Source: Variovorax brevis (GTDB lineage Bacteria; Pseudomonadota; Gammaproteobacteria; Burkholderiales; Burkholderiaceae_C). From it: a stretch of 64,000 bases of DNA. The position numbers and the translations under genes were made by a program. Below the pieces are notes generated by a model. The model did no database searches and was not told the DNA's origin. It worked only from the letters and a program-made list of their open reading frames with translations. Each line of letters opens with the position of its first letter. Within the stretch, counting starts at the first letter, position 1. Shown here piece by piece: positions 1 through 10,506 of the stretch. The stretch covers positions 868,001 to 932,000 of the forward strand of contig NZ_JASZYG010000001.1 of assembly GCF_030317105.1 (NCBI RefSeq), written 5' to 3'.

Positions 1-1131
1 GCCGTCGCAAGCCAGTTCCGCCATGAAGCCGTAGCCGCCGAAGATCTGCACACCGTCGCGTGCGAATTCCGCAGCGAGGTTGGTCGCGTACCACTTCGCC
101 ATCGCGGCCTCGGGCTCCGGGAAGGCCTCGCCCGAATCCATGCGACGCGCGGCCTTCATGTAGAGGTTGCGCGCGTTCTCGATCTCGGTGGCGCGTTCGG
201 CGAGCTTGAACTGCCAGTGCTGAAACTGCGCCAGGGACTTGCCGAATGCCTGGCGCGTCTTCAGGCGATCGACACTGTGGTCGAAGGTCGCCTGCGCCAT
301 GCCGACGCCGCTGGCTGCGATGCCGATGCGCCCGTAGGTCAGGGTCTGCAGCGCGATCTTCAGCCCGCCGCCCACCGCGCCGACCAGGTTTTCGGCCGGC
401 ACCTGCACGTTGTCGAAATAGATGTCTGCCGTGAGCTGTCCGTGGTTGCCCATCTTCCGGTCCGGCGGGCCGACGCGCACGCCCGGCGCATCCAGATCGA
501 CGACGATCTCCGTCATGCGGCCTTCCTCCGCGCACAGCAGCACGACGAAATCGGCGACCGGCGCGTTCGTGATGAAGCGTTTGCGCCCGTTGACCACATA
601 GCCGCCGCCTTCGCGGTTCGCGAAGGTCTGCATCGTCTTGATGCTGAGGTCCGTGCTCGCATCGGGTTCGGTGGTCGCGAAGCTGCCGATCTTCTCGCCG
701 GCCAGGAGCGGCGCGAGGTAACGCTTCTGCAGCGCCGCCGACGCATGTTCCAGCGCGTGGCCGGCCAGGATGCAATGCACGTCCACAACCGCGGCGACGG
801 AGTTCGAGTGATAGGCCAACTCCTCGATGAGCGCCGCGGTGGCGCACGCCGGAAACTTCAGTCCGCGGCCGCCTGCTTCGGCCGCGAAGGGGATGCGGAA
901 CAGTCCTGCATCGGCCATCTTGTGAAAGAGTTCGCGGGGGAAGTTCTCGATCGACTCCTCGCGATGCCCGATCTCCCACGCCACCGGCGCAACGTGTTCG
1001 TCGGCAAAGCGGCGGACCTCCTCGCGCACGGCCTTTGTCTCATCGGGCGTGAGAAGGTCGTGGTAAAGCCGTGGCTGGTGGCGTTCGGGGGTCTGCCGGC
1101 TCGGGGCGATCGTGTGGTCTCTGGCGCTCAT
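1..1131 (-). CDS. Acyl-CoA dehydrogenase family protein (partial, C-terminus outside window)
   Basis: This is a flavin enzyme of the acyl-CoA dehydrogenase family, which makes the alpha,beta double bond of acyl-CoA esters and passes electrons to ETF. The reverse strand is open for exactly 377 codons from an ATG preceded by a purine-rich GAGAAG stretch to the window edge. Seen: an N-terminal helical domain, a middle-domain segment FATTEPDASTD (FAD/substrate side), then VNGRKRFITNAP, and GGYGF at residues 365-369. The catalytic glutamate of most members lies just after that point and is outside the window, so activity cannot be judged. It is divergent from the GlxA-type regulator at 1255, a possible controller. 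The acyl substrate is unknown. Confidence 0.9.
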   Translation of the reverse strand, partial: MSARDHTIAPSRQTPERHQPRLYHDLLTPDETKAVREEVRRFADEHVAPVAWEIGHREESIENFPRELFHKMADAGLFRIPFAAEAGGRGLKFPACATAALIEELAYHSNSVAAVVDVHCILAGHALEHASAALQKRYLAPLLAGEKIGSFATTEPDASTDLSIKTMQTFANREGGGYVVNGRKRFITNAPVADFVVLLCAEEGRMTEIVVDLDAPGVRVGPPDRKMGNHGQLTADIYFDNVQVPAENLVGAVGGGLKIALQTLTYGRIGIAASGVGMAQATFDHSVDRLKTRQAFGKSLAQFQHWQFKLAERATEIENARNLYMKAARRMDSGEAFPEPEAAMAKWYATNLAAEFARDGVQIFGGYGFMAELACDG

Positions 1132-1254
1132 GTCTTCTCGTTTCCTTGGGTGGGTGGGCTGGGCTGCCCCGCTGATGTGTGAGCAAGTCTAGGTTTCGGG
1201 CCCTTCCGGGTACATTGGCGAAACTGACGATTTCTGTGCGAGTTCCGACAAGCC

Positions 1255-2253
1255 ATGCCGCGCGCCGCAATCCTTGCCTTTGATGGTTGCTATGCCTCAA
1301 GCCTTGGCGGGTTCGCCGATGTCCTTCAAGTGGCGAACTCGCATCTGCGCAGGCAGCAGGGCGCGTCCGCCGCGCTGTTCGAATGGCGTTTCGCGTCGCT
1401 CTCCGGTGAAGCCATCGCGGCCAGCAACGGCTTGCTGTTGTCGACGCACAAGATCGGCGCGCGCGAACACTACGACCTCGTGTTCATTCCGAGCCTGCAC
1501 TACGCGGGCCACCGACAGTTCGACCAGTTGCTCAAGGGCCAGCCGGCCACCTGCGCCTGGCTCGCGTCGCAGTGGCGTCGCGGCGCCTGGCTGGCGGCAA
1601 ATTGCACGGGGACATTTATCCTTGCCCAGACGGGTCTTCTCGATGACCGGGCAGCCACCACGACGTGGTGGCTGGAGCGGCAGTTCCGCACGCGCTTTCC
1701 GCGTGTCGACCTGCAGATGCGACCCGTACTCACGGAAGTCGACCGCCTGCTTTGCGCAGGCGCATCCGCGTCCTATCTCCTGCAGGCCATCCGTGTGGTC
1801 GAACGATTCTCCGGCCCGGCGATCGCATCGCAATGCGCCAAGAGCATGCTCATCGATGTGAGCCAGACCTCCCAGACGCCGTACCTGCCGCTGCTCGCGA
1901 ACATCGCCCACACGGACGCAGTGGTGCATCGGGCCCAGCACTGGCTGCAAAGGAACATGTCCCGGCCGGTGCGCATTGCCGAGCTCGCCGGCGAGTTGGC
2001 GGTGAGCGAACGAACGCTGGTCCGCCGGTTCAACGCGGTGCTCGACCAATCCCCATTGACTTACCTGCAGCACCTGCGCATCGACTCGGCGCGTGCCCTC
2101 CTGGAAGCCAGCGATCTCGGTATCGACCAGATCGCCGTGCAGGTGGGCTACAACGACCCCAGTTCCTTTTCGCGCTTGTTTCGCGAGCGCATGGGTCTGA
2201 GTCCCGGCGCGTATCGGAATCGATTTCAGTCCTTGGACGCTGACGCCTTGTGA
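1255..2253 (+). CDS. GlxA family transcriptional regulator (DJ-1/PfpI domain plus AraC HTH)
   Basis: The 332-aa protein has the two-part GlxA/FtrA layout. An N-terminal DJ-1/PfpI-like fold (about residues 1-190) carries the nucleophile-elbow cysteine in AANCTGTF (Cys117). A C-terminal AraC-type double helix-turn-helix (about 225-325) includes SERTLVRRF and the second recognition region VGYNDPSSFSRLFRERMG. In this family the amidase-like domain usually senses a ligand and is not enzymatic. It is divergent from the acyl-CoA dehydrogenase with a 123-bp gap, so it may control that gene. It converges on the next regulator with only 18 bp between stop codons. Confidence 0.9.
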   Translation: MPRAAILAFDGCYASSLGGFADVLQVANSHLRRQQGASAALFEWRFASLSGEAIAASNGLLLSTHKIGAREHYDLVFIPSLHYAGHRQFDQLLKGQPATCAWLASQWRRGAWLAANCTGTFILAQTGLLDDRAATTTWWLERQFRTRFPRVDLQMRPVLTEVDRLLCAGASASYLLQAIRVVERFSGPAIASQCAKSMLIDVSQTSQTPYLPLLANIAHTDAVVHRAQHWLQRNMSRPVRIAELAGELAVSERTLVRRFNAVLDQSPLTYLQHLRIDSARALLEASDLGIDQIAVQVGYNDPSSFSRLFRERMGLSPGAYRNRFQSLDADAL

Positions 2254-2271
2254 AATGCCACAAGGCGGCGC

Positions 2272-3288
2272 TCAGGCATCGGATCGTCCAGCACGGTCCT
2301 TCGTGCGGCGTCGCGCTCCCGCAACCTCGCCGAACTGCTGCCTGTACCACCGCGAAAAGGCGCTCAGCGCCGAGAAACCCAGCAGTTCGGCCACCTGCGA
2401 CAGCGGCCGTGTTCCGTCATCGACGTACTGCGCGGCCAGCTCGCGCCGGATGGTGTTCAACACATCGGAAAACGTCGTGCCCTCGCGCAATAGAAGTCGA
2501 TGAACGGTGCGCTTGTGGACGCCGAGGTGCTGAGCCACCTGCTCGACCGAACCGTGGCCCGAAGGCAGCAGCACCAGCAGGATGTGGCGCACGCTGTCGA
2601 TCGAGCTCATGGGACCCGAGTCGGCAACTTCGAGAGTCCGCCGCGCATAGCGCGCCATCACCGGGTCGGCCATCGGATTGGGTGCATCCATGTCGCGCGT
2701 GGTGCAGACAAGCCCGTTGAAGTCCTGTCCAAAGTACACACCGTAGCCAAAGAGTTGAAAGTGAAGACTTGGATCGCGCGGTGGTGCGTGCACGAAGCAG
2801 ACCCGCAGCGGGTTCCATGCTGGCCCGAGGAAAAACTTCAGGCTGCGAAACGTCACGCCGACCAGCAGTTCCGTCGCTTGCCGAGACGCTCCGTGATGGC
2901 GAACGAGGAACTCTTCGCGCAGCACGGCAATGCCGTTGCTCTCCTCGAGCTTCATGAACAGTGACTCGTTGAGCACGTGGCTATAACGCGCCATCGCCCG
3001 CACGAAGCGCCGGACCGTGGGTTCCTCGCGCGCCACCAGCGCCACGGCGCCCAGGTTCGATAGCTGCCGCGTTTCGGCCATGCGCAGGCCGAAATTGTCC
3101 AGCCCGCTGGCGGTCGCCGAAGCCTCGAACAGGGCCCGTACTGCATCGCTCGGGATCCGCAGATCAGGATCATGCAGGCAGGCCGGACTCAGTCCCACCT
3201 CGGCCAGCAGGACGAGCGGGTCGAGCCCCGCCGCTCGCGCCACTTCGGGGTAATTGGTCAGGCTGGCACTGCGAATGAGGTTCGACAT
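2272..3288 (-). CDS. AraC family transcriptional regulator (OruR/ArgR-like)
   Basis: A 338-aa regulator with an N-terminal AraC_N ligand-binding domain of the kind found in OruR-like proteins (start MSNLIRSASLTNYPEVARAAG, then LGAVALVAREEPTVRRFV) and a C-terminal AraC helix-turn-helix from about residue 235 (LGVHKRTVHRLL and LLGFSALSAFSRWYRQQFG). The length is normal for this subgroup. It is transcribed away from the catabolic run that starts at 3430, with a 141-bp gap. It is therefore the best local candidate for controlling those genes; that link is inferred from position only. Confidence 0.9.
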   Translation of the reverse strand: MSNLIRSASLTNYPEVARAAGLDPLVLLAEVGLSPACLHDPDLRIPSDAVRALFEASATASGLDNFGLRMAETRQLSNLGAVALVAREEPTVRRFVRAMARYSHVLNESLFMKLEESNGIAVLREEFLVRHHGASRQATELLVGVTFRSLKFFLGPAWNPLRVCFVHAPPRDPSLHFQLFGYGVYFGQDFNGLVCTTRDMDAPNPMADPVMARYARRTLEVADSGPMSSIDSVRHILLVLLPSGHGSVEQVAQHLGVHKRTVHRLLLREGTTFSDVLNTIRRELAAQYVDDGTRPLSQVAELLGFSALSAFSRWYRQQFGEVAGARRRTKDRAGRSDA

Positions 3289-3429
3289 GGGGTTCGCCCT
3301 TGCTGTCCTCGCAGGTTAAATGCATGTCACCTTGGGTCAATCGGCAAATCCCCAGGTCGGAACAATCACTCCATCGAATCAGCCGCAGCGTGCAAGCCAC
3401 CTGCAGCACCACTTTCAGGAGACACGACC

Positions 3430-3816
3430 ATGGAACACGACAACGCCCGATCTTCATCATCGACACCGGTGTGCGACCGCTTGCGCAGCACCGGCAACTG
3501 GAATCCCAACTGGGAACCCTTCGCCGAACTCGACCCTGCGTGGACGGAGAAATTCATGTCGATGGCCATGGCGCCGATGCTGTCGGGCGTGCTCGATGCG
3601 AAGACGGTTGAATTCCTCGCCATCGCCGTGGACGCCTCGTGCACCCATATGTATGGGCCGGGCGTACGTCGCCACATCCGCAAGGCGCTGGAACTGGGCG
3701 CCACGAAGGAAGAGATCACCGCCGTGCTGCAGTGCGTCAGCGTGCTCGGCATCCACACCATGAGCATCGGTGCCCCCATCTTGCTCGACGAAATGGCCTC
3801 AGCTTCGGCGCGCTGA
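3430..3816 (+). CDS. Carboxymuconolactone decarboxylase (CMD) family protein
   Basis: A 128-aa protein of the CMD/AhpD-like all-helical fold. The start is the ATG preceded by AGGAGA; a longer upstream reading frame lacks such a site. The motif region around residues 60-85 (EFLAIAVDASCTHMYG, then VRRHIRKALELGATKEE) has one cysteine (Cys71) and His82, so the CxxC pair of AhpD peroxiredoxin partners is absent. It stands first in the plus-strand run, 47 bp before the BKACE gene, and may act on the same substrate. True gamma-carboxymuconolactone decarboxylase activity is not implied; the family includes many uncharacterised members. Confidence 0.85.
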   Translation: MEHDNARSSSSTPVCDRLRSTGNWNPNWEPFAELDPAWTEKFMSMAMAPMLSGVLDAKTVEFLAIAVDASCTHMYGPGVRRHIRKALELGATKEEITAVLQCVSVLGIHTMSIGAPILLDEMASASAR

Positions 3817-3863
3817 GCCACCCCCCACCCGCTCCACTCCGCGAACTTCAAGGACAAATCATC

Positions 3864-4919
3864 ATGCAATTCTTCGACGACTCCCTCCTCCCCGAAAACC
3901 AGCAACCCCTGGTCATCCAGGTCGCACCCTACGGCCCCCAATGGGACGCCAGCGACTCCGACGACATCGCCGTGTCGATGGACGACCAGGTCCAGAAAGC
4001 GGTCGATTGCTGGAACGCCGGCGCCACCGTGCTGCACGTGCACGTGCGTGAAGAAGACGGCAAGGGCAGCAAGCGTCTGTCCAAGTTCAACGAGATGCTG
4101 GCGCGCCTGCGCGAAGCGGTGCCCAAGATGATCCTGCAGGTGGGCGGTTCGATCTCCTTCGCACCCGAGGATGACGGCCAGGCCGCCAAGTGGATGACGG
4201 ACGACACGCGCCACATGTTGGCCGACCTGAACCCGCGCCCCGACCAGGTGACGATCGCGATCAACACCAGCCAGATGAATGTGATGGAGCTGATGACCGA
4301 GGCCGATGTGGCCGGCACCTCGCTCACCAATCCGGCCTTGCAGGCGGCCTACACCGACATGATCGTGCCGTCGAATCCATCGTGGCATGTCGAGCACCTG
4401 AAGCGCCTCACGGCCAGCGGAATCCAGCCGCATTTCATGCTCGGCAACGTGACCCAGCTCGAGACGGTGGAGCGACTCATCCGGCGCGGCGTGTACATGG
4501 GCCCGCTGATGCTGAACTACGTGGCCATCGGCGGCGGCTTCGCCGGTCTGAATCCGGCGGACATGATGGAGTTCGTGCGCCGCACGCCCGACGGGGCGGT
4601 GCTCACGCTCGAGACCTTGAACCGTCACATCTATCCGATGAACACGATGGCCATCGCCATGGGCATGCATGTGCGCGTGGGCATCGAGGACACGCTGTTC
4701 GGGCCGACCGGCGAGCGCATGACCTCGGTGCAGCAGATCGAGATGATGGTGCGCATCGCTCGTGAACTGAACCGCGATGTCGCCAGCGGCGACGAGGCGC
4801 GCCGCATCTACAAGATCGGCGAGAGCTATCGCAACACCGAAGAGACGCTGGCACAGCTCGGCCTGGCGCCCAACCGCGCGCAAGGTCAACGCGGCGTGCC
4901 TTTGCGCGTCGCGGCCTGA
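3864..4919 (+). CDS. 3-keto-5-aminohexanoate cleavage (BKACE) family protein
   Basis: BKACE enzymes are zinc-dependent TIM barrels that condense a beta-keto acid with acetyl-CoA and release acetoacetate plus a new CoA ester. The HxH zinc motif is seen in ATVLHVHVREEDG (His58, His60), followed by LQVGGSISF and the barrel segments LTNPA and FGPTGERM. At 351 aa it is longer than the usual 280-310, with extra N- and C-terminal sequence. The start has AAGGAC upstream; the gene follows the CMD gene and precedes an MFS permease. The beta-keto substrate is not predictable from sequence alone; carnitine, lysine and other keto-acid routes are all known for the family. Confidence 0.85.
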   Translation: MQFFDDSLLPENQQPLVIQVAPYGPQWDASDSDDIAVSMDDQVQKAVDCWNAGATVLHVHVREEDGKGSKRLSKFNEMLARLREAVPKMILQVGGSISFAPEDDGQAAKWMTDDTRHMLADLNPRPDQVTIAINTSQMNVMELMTEADVAGTSLTNPALQAAYTDMIVPSNPSWHVEHLKRLTASGIQPHFMLGNVTQLETVERLIRRGVYMGPLMLNYVAIGGGFAGLNPADMMEFVRRTPDGAVLTLETLNRHIYPMNTMAIAMGMHVRVGIEDTLFGPTGERMTSVQQIEMMVRIARELNRDVASGDEARRIYKIGESYRNTEETLAQLGLAPNRAQGQRGVPLRVAA

Positions 4920-5010
4920 AGCATCCGTGTGCGCGCTTCGCGCCGGCGGAAAAAAGAAATGGCAGCCGGACGCTGTCGCACACCCATAAGAGACACCAGA
5001 GACAAACGCC

Positions 5011-6324
5011 ATGAACCACTCCCTGTCGGTCGCCGCGACCCATCCACCATTAAAAGACCCCGCCAGTAGATCGCGCATCTATGCGTTGTCGGTCTTCGCG
5101 CTCACCTTCGGCCTGATGTTGTCCGACTACCTGTCCCGGCAGGTCATCGGCGCAGTGATACCGGCCCTCAAGGCCGAGTGGGGTCTGCTCGACTCGCAGC
5201 TCGGCATGCTCGTGAGCGTGGTCTCGCTGGTCGTCGGCCTGTTGGTGGTGCCGATGTCGCTCGCCGCCGATCGCTGGGGTCGCGTCAAGAGCATCACGCT
5301 GATGGCTTTCGTGTGGTGCCTGGCGACTATCGCCTGCGGCCTGGCGCAAAGTTACGGGCAGTTGCTCTGGGCGCGGGCCTTCGTGGGTCTCGGCGAGGCG
5401 GCTTACGGGGCAGCAGGTGCCGCACTGCTGGCGCATGTGTTTCCCGCCAGGCAGCGTGCCGCGGTGATGGGCGCCTTCCTGTCCGCGGGCTTGTTCGGTT
5501 CGGTGCTCGGCGTGGTCCTCGGGGGCGCCGTCGCGGCCCAATCGGGATGGCGCACGGCCTTCTTCGTCGTGGGTGCGCCGGGCCTGCTGCTCGCCCTGAT
5601 CTACCCCTTCGTCGTGCGCGACTACAAAACGGTCGCACTGACGCCGGAGGGCGAGGGCAGCACGGCGCCCGGGCGACTGCGCATTGCACGGATCGCGCGC
5701 GAAGTGTTCGCCGCTCGCTCGAGCAATTTCGCCTACCTCGCAAGCGGCCTGCAGATGGCAATGCCCGTGATGCTGATCGCCTGGTTGCCGACCTACTTCG
5801 TTCGCTTCCATGGGATGGACGTGAAGAAGGCCGCCCTGATGACTGGCGTGGCGGTGCTGGTGTCAGGCCTAGGCATGATCTTTGGCGGCGGCATGGCGGA
5901 CCGGTTGAGCGCCCGTCACCCGCGGCGTCGAGCGCTTGTGCCTGCGCTCTATTCGGTGCTCACGGCTGTGTTCCTCATCGCCGCGTTCGCGCTCCAGCCC
6001 GGTCCGCTGGGACTGGGTTTGATATTCCTGGGCGCCTTGTTCGCGGCCGCGCAGGGCGGCTGCTCCGTCGCCCTCGCCTGCGATGTCACCCACCCTGGCG
6101 TGCGTGCGACGGTCACGGCGACGATGACTCTGGCCAACAACCTGCTCGGCCTGGCGCCGGGCCCGATCATCGTCGGCGTGCTCTCGGACCTCTTCGGCCT
6201 GAAGATTGCGCTCACGCTGACGCCCGTGCTGGCGCTGGCATCGGCTGTTCTCTTCGTTCTCGCCTCGCGCAGCTATGAGCGGGACGCGGCGCGCAATCGC
6301 GCAACGAGTACACCAACATGCTGA
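5011..6324 (+). CDS. MFS transporter
   Basis: A 437-aa, 12-helix major facilitator. The loop 2-3 signature appears as ADRWGRVKS, with the first helix at about residues 25-45 (SVFALTFGLMLSDYLSRQV). The second half has its own MFS loop (GGGMADRLSARHPRR). It most resembles organic-anion or spinster-like carriers of the family. It lies between the BKACE gene and a Rieske ferredoxin whose ATG overlaps its stop by 7 bp, so it is probably co-transcribed with the catabolic genes and imports their substrate. The ribosome site is weak, and substrate and direction are inferred. Confidence 0.88.
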   Translation: MNHSLSVAATHPPLKDPASRSRIYALSVFALTFGLMLSDYLSRQVIGAVIPALKAEWGLLDSQLGMLVSVVSLVVGLLVVPMSLAADRWGRVKSITLMAFVWCLATIACGLAQSYGQLLWARAFVGLGEAAYGAAGAALLAHVFPARQRAAVMGAFLSAGLFGSVLGVVLGGAVAAQSGWRTAFFVVGAPGLLLALIYPFVVRDYKTVALTPEGEGSTAPGRLRIARIAREVFAARSSNFAYLASGLQMAMPVMLIAWLPTYFVRFHGMDVKKAALMTGVAVLVSGLGMIFGGGMADRLSARHPRRRALVPALYSVLTAVFLIAAFALQPGPLGLGLIFLGALFAAAQGGCSVALACDVTHPGVRATVTATMTLANNLLGLAPGPIIVGVLSDLFGLKIALTLTPVLALASAVLFVLASRSYERDAARNRATSTPTC

Positions 6325-6698
6325 TTCCCGACCATTCCAGCGGCACCGGGCCGACGCCCTCCACTGACGGATGCGCACGGTGGACCGATGTGCTTGGCGA
6401 GCAAGAGCTGGCCGCTGGCGGCGGGCGCTGGTTCGCGCGCCGCGGCGACCACGAGATTGCGCTCTTCTGCATCGAGGACACCGTGCATGCGATCGCGGAC
6501 AGCTGCCCGCACGCCGGTGCGTCGCTCGCCCGGGGTGCGCTCCAGGGCACCACGATCCAATGCCCCGCGCATGGCCTGCGCTTCGACCTTGCAAGCGGCT
6601 GCATCCACGGCGCAGGCGGCGGGCTCGCGGTGCGCACTTACCCCGTTCGCGTACATGCCGGCCGCGTCGAGGTCGATCTCGGCGACGCAGCCAACTGA
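6318..6698 (+). CDS. Rieske [2Fe-2S] ferredoxin-like protein
   Basis: A 126-aa soluble Rieske protein. Both cluster-binding pairs are present: Cys63-Pro-His65 in DSCPHAGASL and Cys82-Pro-Ala-His85 in IQCPAHGLRFD. No transmembrane segment is present, so it looks like the electron carrier of a ring-hydroxylating or other oxygenase system rather than a bc1 subunit. No oxygenase alpha subunit or reductase is next to it, which is unusual. It overlaps the MFS gene by 7 bp and is followed after 55 bp by a Bug protein. Its electron-acceptor partner must be encoded elsewhere, or it serves a non-oxygenase role. Confidence 0.9.
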   Translation: MLIPDHSSGTGPTPSTDGCARWTDVLGEQELAAGGGRWFARRGDHEIALFCIEDTVHAIADSCPHAGASLARGALQGTTIQCPAHGLRFDLASGCIHGAGGGLAVRTYPVRVHAGRVEVDLGDAAN

Positions 6699-6753
6699 TC
6701 CCGGGCTCGGCCCGACCACACCCACACCCCATTTCAATTTTCCGGAGTCACAG

Positions 6754-7746
6754 ATGCAACAACCCTCGAAACCCCTGCGCCGCGCCATGCTCGGCACCCT
6801 TGCGGCCGCGTCCCTGCTGGCCATGGCACCCACCGCGCTGGCCCAGGCCTGGCCCAGCAAGCCGATCCGCCTGGTCGTCGGCGCGCCAGCCGGCGGCACT
6901 GCCGACACCGTCGCGCGCACATTGGCCGAAGGGCTGACGCCACTGCTCGGCCAGCCGGTCATCGTCGACAACAAGGCCGGGGCCATGGGCGCCATCGGCA
7001 CCCAGGACCTGCTGCAATCGCCGCACGACGGCTACACCTTCATGGTCGGCGTCAACGGCCTGGTCAGCGAGATCCCGCACGTCGCGAAATCCCGCGTCGA
7101 CATGTTCAAGGACGTCAAGCCTTTAGCCCAGCTCACCCAGACCGGCCTGCTGCTCGTGGGCACGCCGTCGCTGCCGGCATCGAACCTGCAGGAAGTCATC
7201 GCCCATGTGAAGGCCCATCCGGGCAAGGTGGGCTACGCCTCGTACAGCACCGGCTCGATGTCGCACACGATGGGGCAGGAGCTGAACAAGCTGGCCGGCC
7301 TGGACATGACCCATGTGGGCTACAAGGGCTCGCCGCCCGCGCTGCAGGACGTGATGGGCGGCCATGTGGCGCTGATGTTCGATGGCCCGGCGACCTCGGT
7401 TCCGCTGATCAAGGCGGGCAAGCTGAAGGCGTTCGCGGTCGGCGCGCCCAAGCGGCTGGCTGCACTGCCCGACGTGCCGACCTTCGCCGAACTCGGCTAC
7501 CCGAAGATCGGCGACATCGCATGGATGGGCCTGTGGACCACGCCCGACGTGCCGGCCGATGTGCAAGCCAGGGTTCGCGAGGCCACGCTGAAGGTGCTGC
7601 AGCAGCCCAAGGTGATCGAGCGCTTCAGGGAACAAGGCCAGGACATCGGCCTGCCGCTGACGCCCGAGGAGCTGTCGAAGTCGCTGCGTGCGGCGTCCGA
7701 CAGGCACGCCGCCAACCTGAAGGCCATCGGCTTCCAGCCTGAATGA
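6754..7746 (+). CDS. Bug family periplasmic solute-binding protein (TctC-like)
   Basis: A 330-aa Bug receptor of the tripartite tricarboxylate transporter type. The start chosen has GGAG 7 bases upstream and gives a signal peptide (basic RRAML, hydrophobic core, cleavage near ALAQA). The mature protein opens with WPSKPIRLVVGAPAGG, the hallmark ligand-loop region, and later has IVDNKAGAMG and the barrel-closing VMGGHVALMFDG. No tctA or tctB partner is nearby, which is usual for orphan Bug proteins in Burkholderiales. It lies 23 bp before an acyl-CoA ligase, so the ligand may be a carboxylate later activated to its CoA ester. Confidence 0.92.
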   Translation: MQQPSKPLRRAMLGTLAAASLLAMAPTALAQAWPSKPIRLVVGAPAGGTADTVARTLAEGLTPLLGQPVIVDNKAGAMGAIGTQDLLQSPHDGYTFMVGVNGLVSEIPHVAKSRVDMFKDVKPLAQLTQTGLLLVGTPSLPASNLQEVIAHVKAHPGKVGYASYSTGSMSHTMGQELNKLAGLDMTHVGYKGSPPALQDVMGGHVALMFDGPATSVPLIKAGKLKAFAVGAPKRLAALPDVPTFAELGYPKIGDIAWMGLWTTPDVPADVQARVREATLKVLQQPKVIERFREQGQDIGLPLTPEELSKSLRAASDRHAANLKAIGFQPE

Positions 7747-7769
7747 ACACGAATCCAGGAACACACATC

Positions 7770-9398
<1,629 letters not shown>

Positions 9399-9402
9399 CG
9401 CA

Positions 9403-10416
9403 ATGAACACACTCACGATCGGCGCGGTCCCCGGGCGTGCGCGCCTGCTGTTTCCCGGCGTGCTGGCCTGTGGCGTCGTCGCTGCGGCCTCCACCTTCCT
9501 CTCGGAGCACTACGGCGCGCCGGTCATGCTGTTCGCGCTGCTGTTGGGCATTGCGATGAACTTCCTCTCCGTCGAGGGCGGCACATGCAAGCCGGGCATC
9601 GAATTCGCGGGCCGGACGCTGCTGCGCATCGGCGTCGCGCTGCTCGGGCTGCGGATCACCGTCGGCCAGGTCGCCGAGCTCGGCTGGCAGCCGGTGGCGC
9701 TCGTCGTTCTGGCGGTGGTGCTGACGATCGTGGTGTCGATGCTGGCGGCGCGGCTCATGGGGTTCCAGACCCTGTTTGGTCTTCTCAGCGGCGGAGCCAC
9801 CGCGATCTGCGGCGCTTCAGCGGCGATGGCGCTGGCCGCTGCGCTGCCGAACCACCCCCTGAAAGAGCGCGCGACGCTGTTCACCGTCGTCGGCGTGTCG
9901 GCGTTGTCGACGCTGGCGATGATCGTCTACCCGATGATCGCGCAGGCCATGGGACTGGACCCGCGTGCTGCCGGGGTGTTCCTTGGCGCGACGATCCACG
10001 ACGTCGCCCAGGTGGTCGGCGCCGGCTACAGCATGTCGCAACAGACGGGCGACGTGGCCACCCTGGTCAAGCTGATGCGGGTGGCCATGCTGTTGCCGGT
10101 GATCGTCTTCGCGGTCATGCTGTCGCGCCGTCAGGCCGGTCAGACAGGTGGCCCGCGCCCGCCGCTGCTTCCGGGCTTCGTCATCGGCTTCGCGCTGCTG
10201 GTGGCGGTCAACAGCACGGGCTGGTTGCCGGCGGTCGTTGCCAAGGGCGGCAGCGATTTCTCGCGCTGGTGCCTGGTGGCGGCCATTGCGGGCATCGGCA
10301 TGAAGACGCAGTTGAAGGACCTGGTCACCGTCGGCCTCAAGCCGGTGCTGCTGATGGTTGGCGAGACGGTCTTCCTGGTCGTGCTGGCGCTTGCGTTGAT
10401 GCGCTGGCTGGCCTGA
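9403..10416 (+). CDS. YeiH-type putative sulfate/organic-anion exporter membrane protein
   Basis: A 337-aa polytopic inner-membrane protein of the conserved YeiH family (PF03601-like), with roughly ten hydrophobic helices. Family hallmarks seen are LLRIGVALLGLRIT, the glycine-rich LLSGGATAICGASAAMALA, GVFLGATIHDVAQVVGAGYS, and a C-terminal GIGMKTQLKDL. Some members take part in taurine-derived sulfite/sulfate release; others are uncharacterised. It starts 4 bp after the acyl-CoA ligase stop and probably shares its transcript. That placement suggests export of an ion or product from the same pathway; this is inference only. Confidence 0.85.
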   Translation: MNTLTIGAVPGRARLLFPGVLACGVVAAASTFLSEHYGAPVMLFALLLGIAMNFLSVEGGTCKPGIEFAGRTLLRIGVALLGLRITVGQVAELGWQPVALVVLAVVLTIVVSMLAARLMGFQTLFGLLSGGATAICGASAAMALAAALPNHPLKERATLFTVVGVSALSTLAMIVYPMIAQAMGLDPRAAGVFLGATIHDVAQVVGAGYSMSQQTGDVATLVKLMRVAMLLPVIVFAVMLSRRQAGQTGGPRPPLLPGFVIGFALLVAVNSTGWLPAVVAKGGSDFSRWCLVAAIAGIGMKTQLKDLVTVGLKPVLLMVGETVFLVVLALALMRWLA

Positions 10417-10506
10417 GTGCGGCACCCGAACGCTTCGAGATCTCGAACATGGCAGGGCGTATCACCGCCGCTGCTCGTTCGACGGTGACACTGCGTCCAG
10501 GCATGG

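Noticed and set aside
3366..5078. Long minus-strand frame opposite the CMD and BKACE genes
   Set aside because: No domain is recognisable; the plus strand has ribosome sites and conserved motifs for the real genes.
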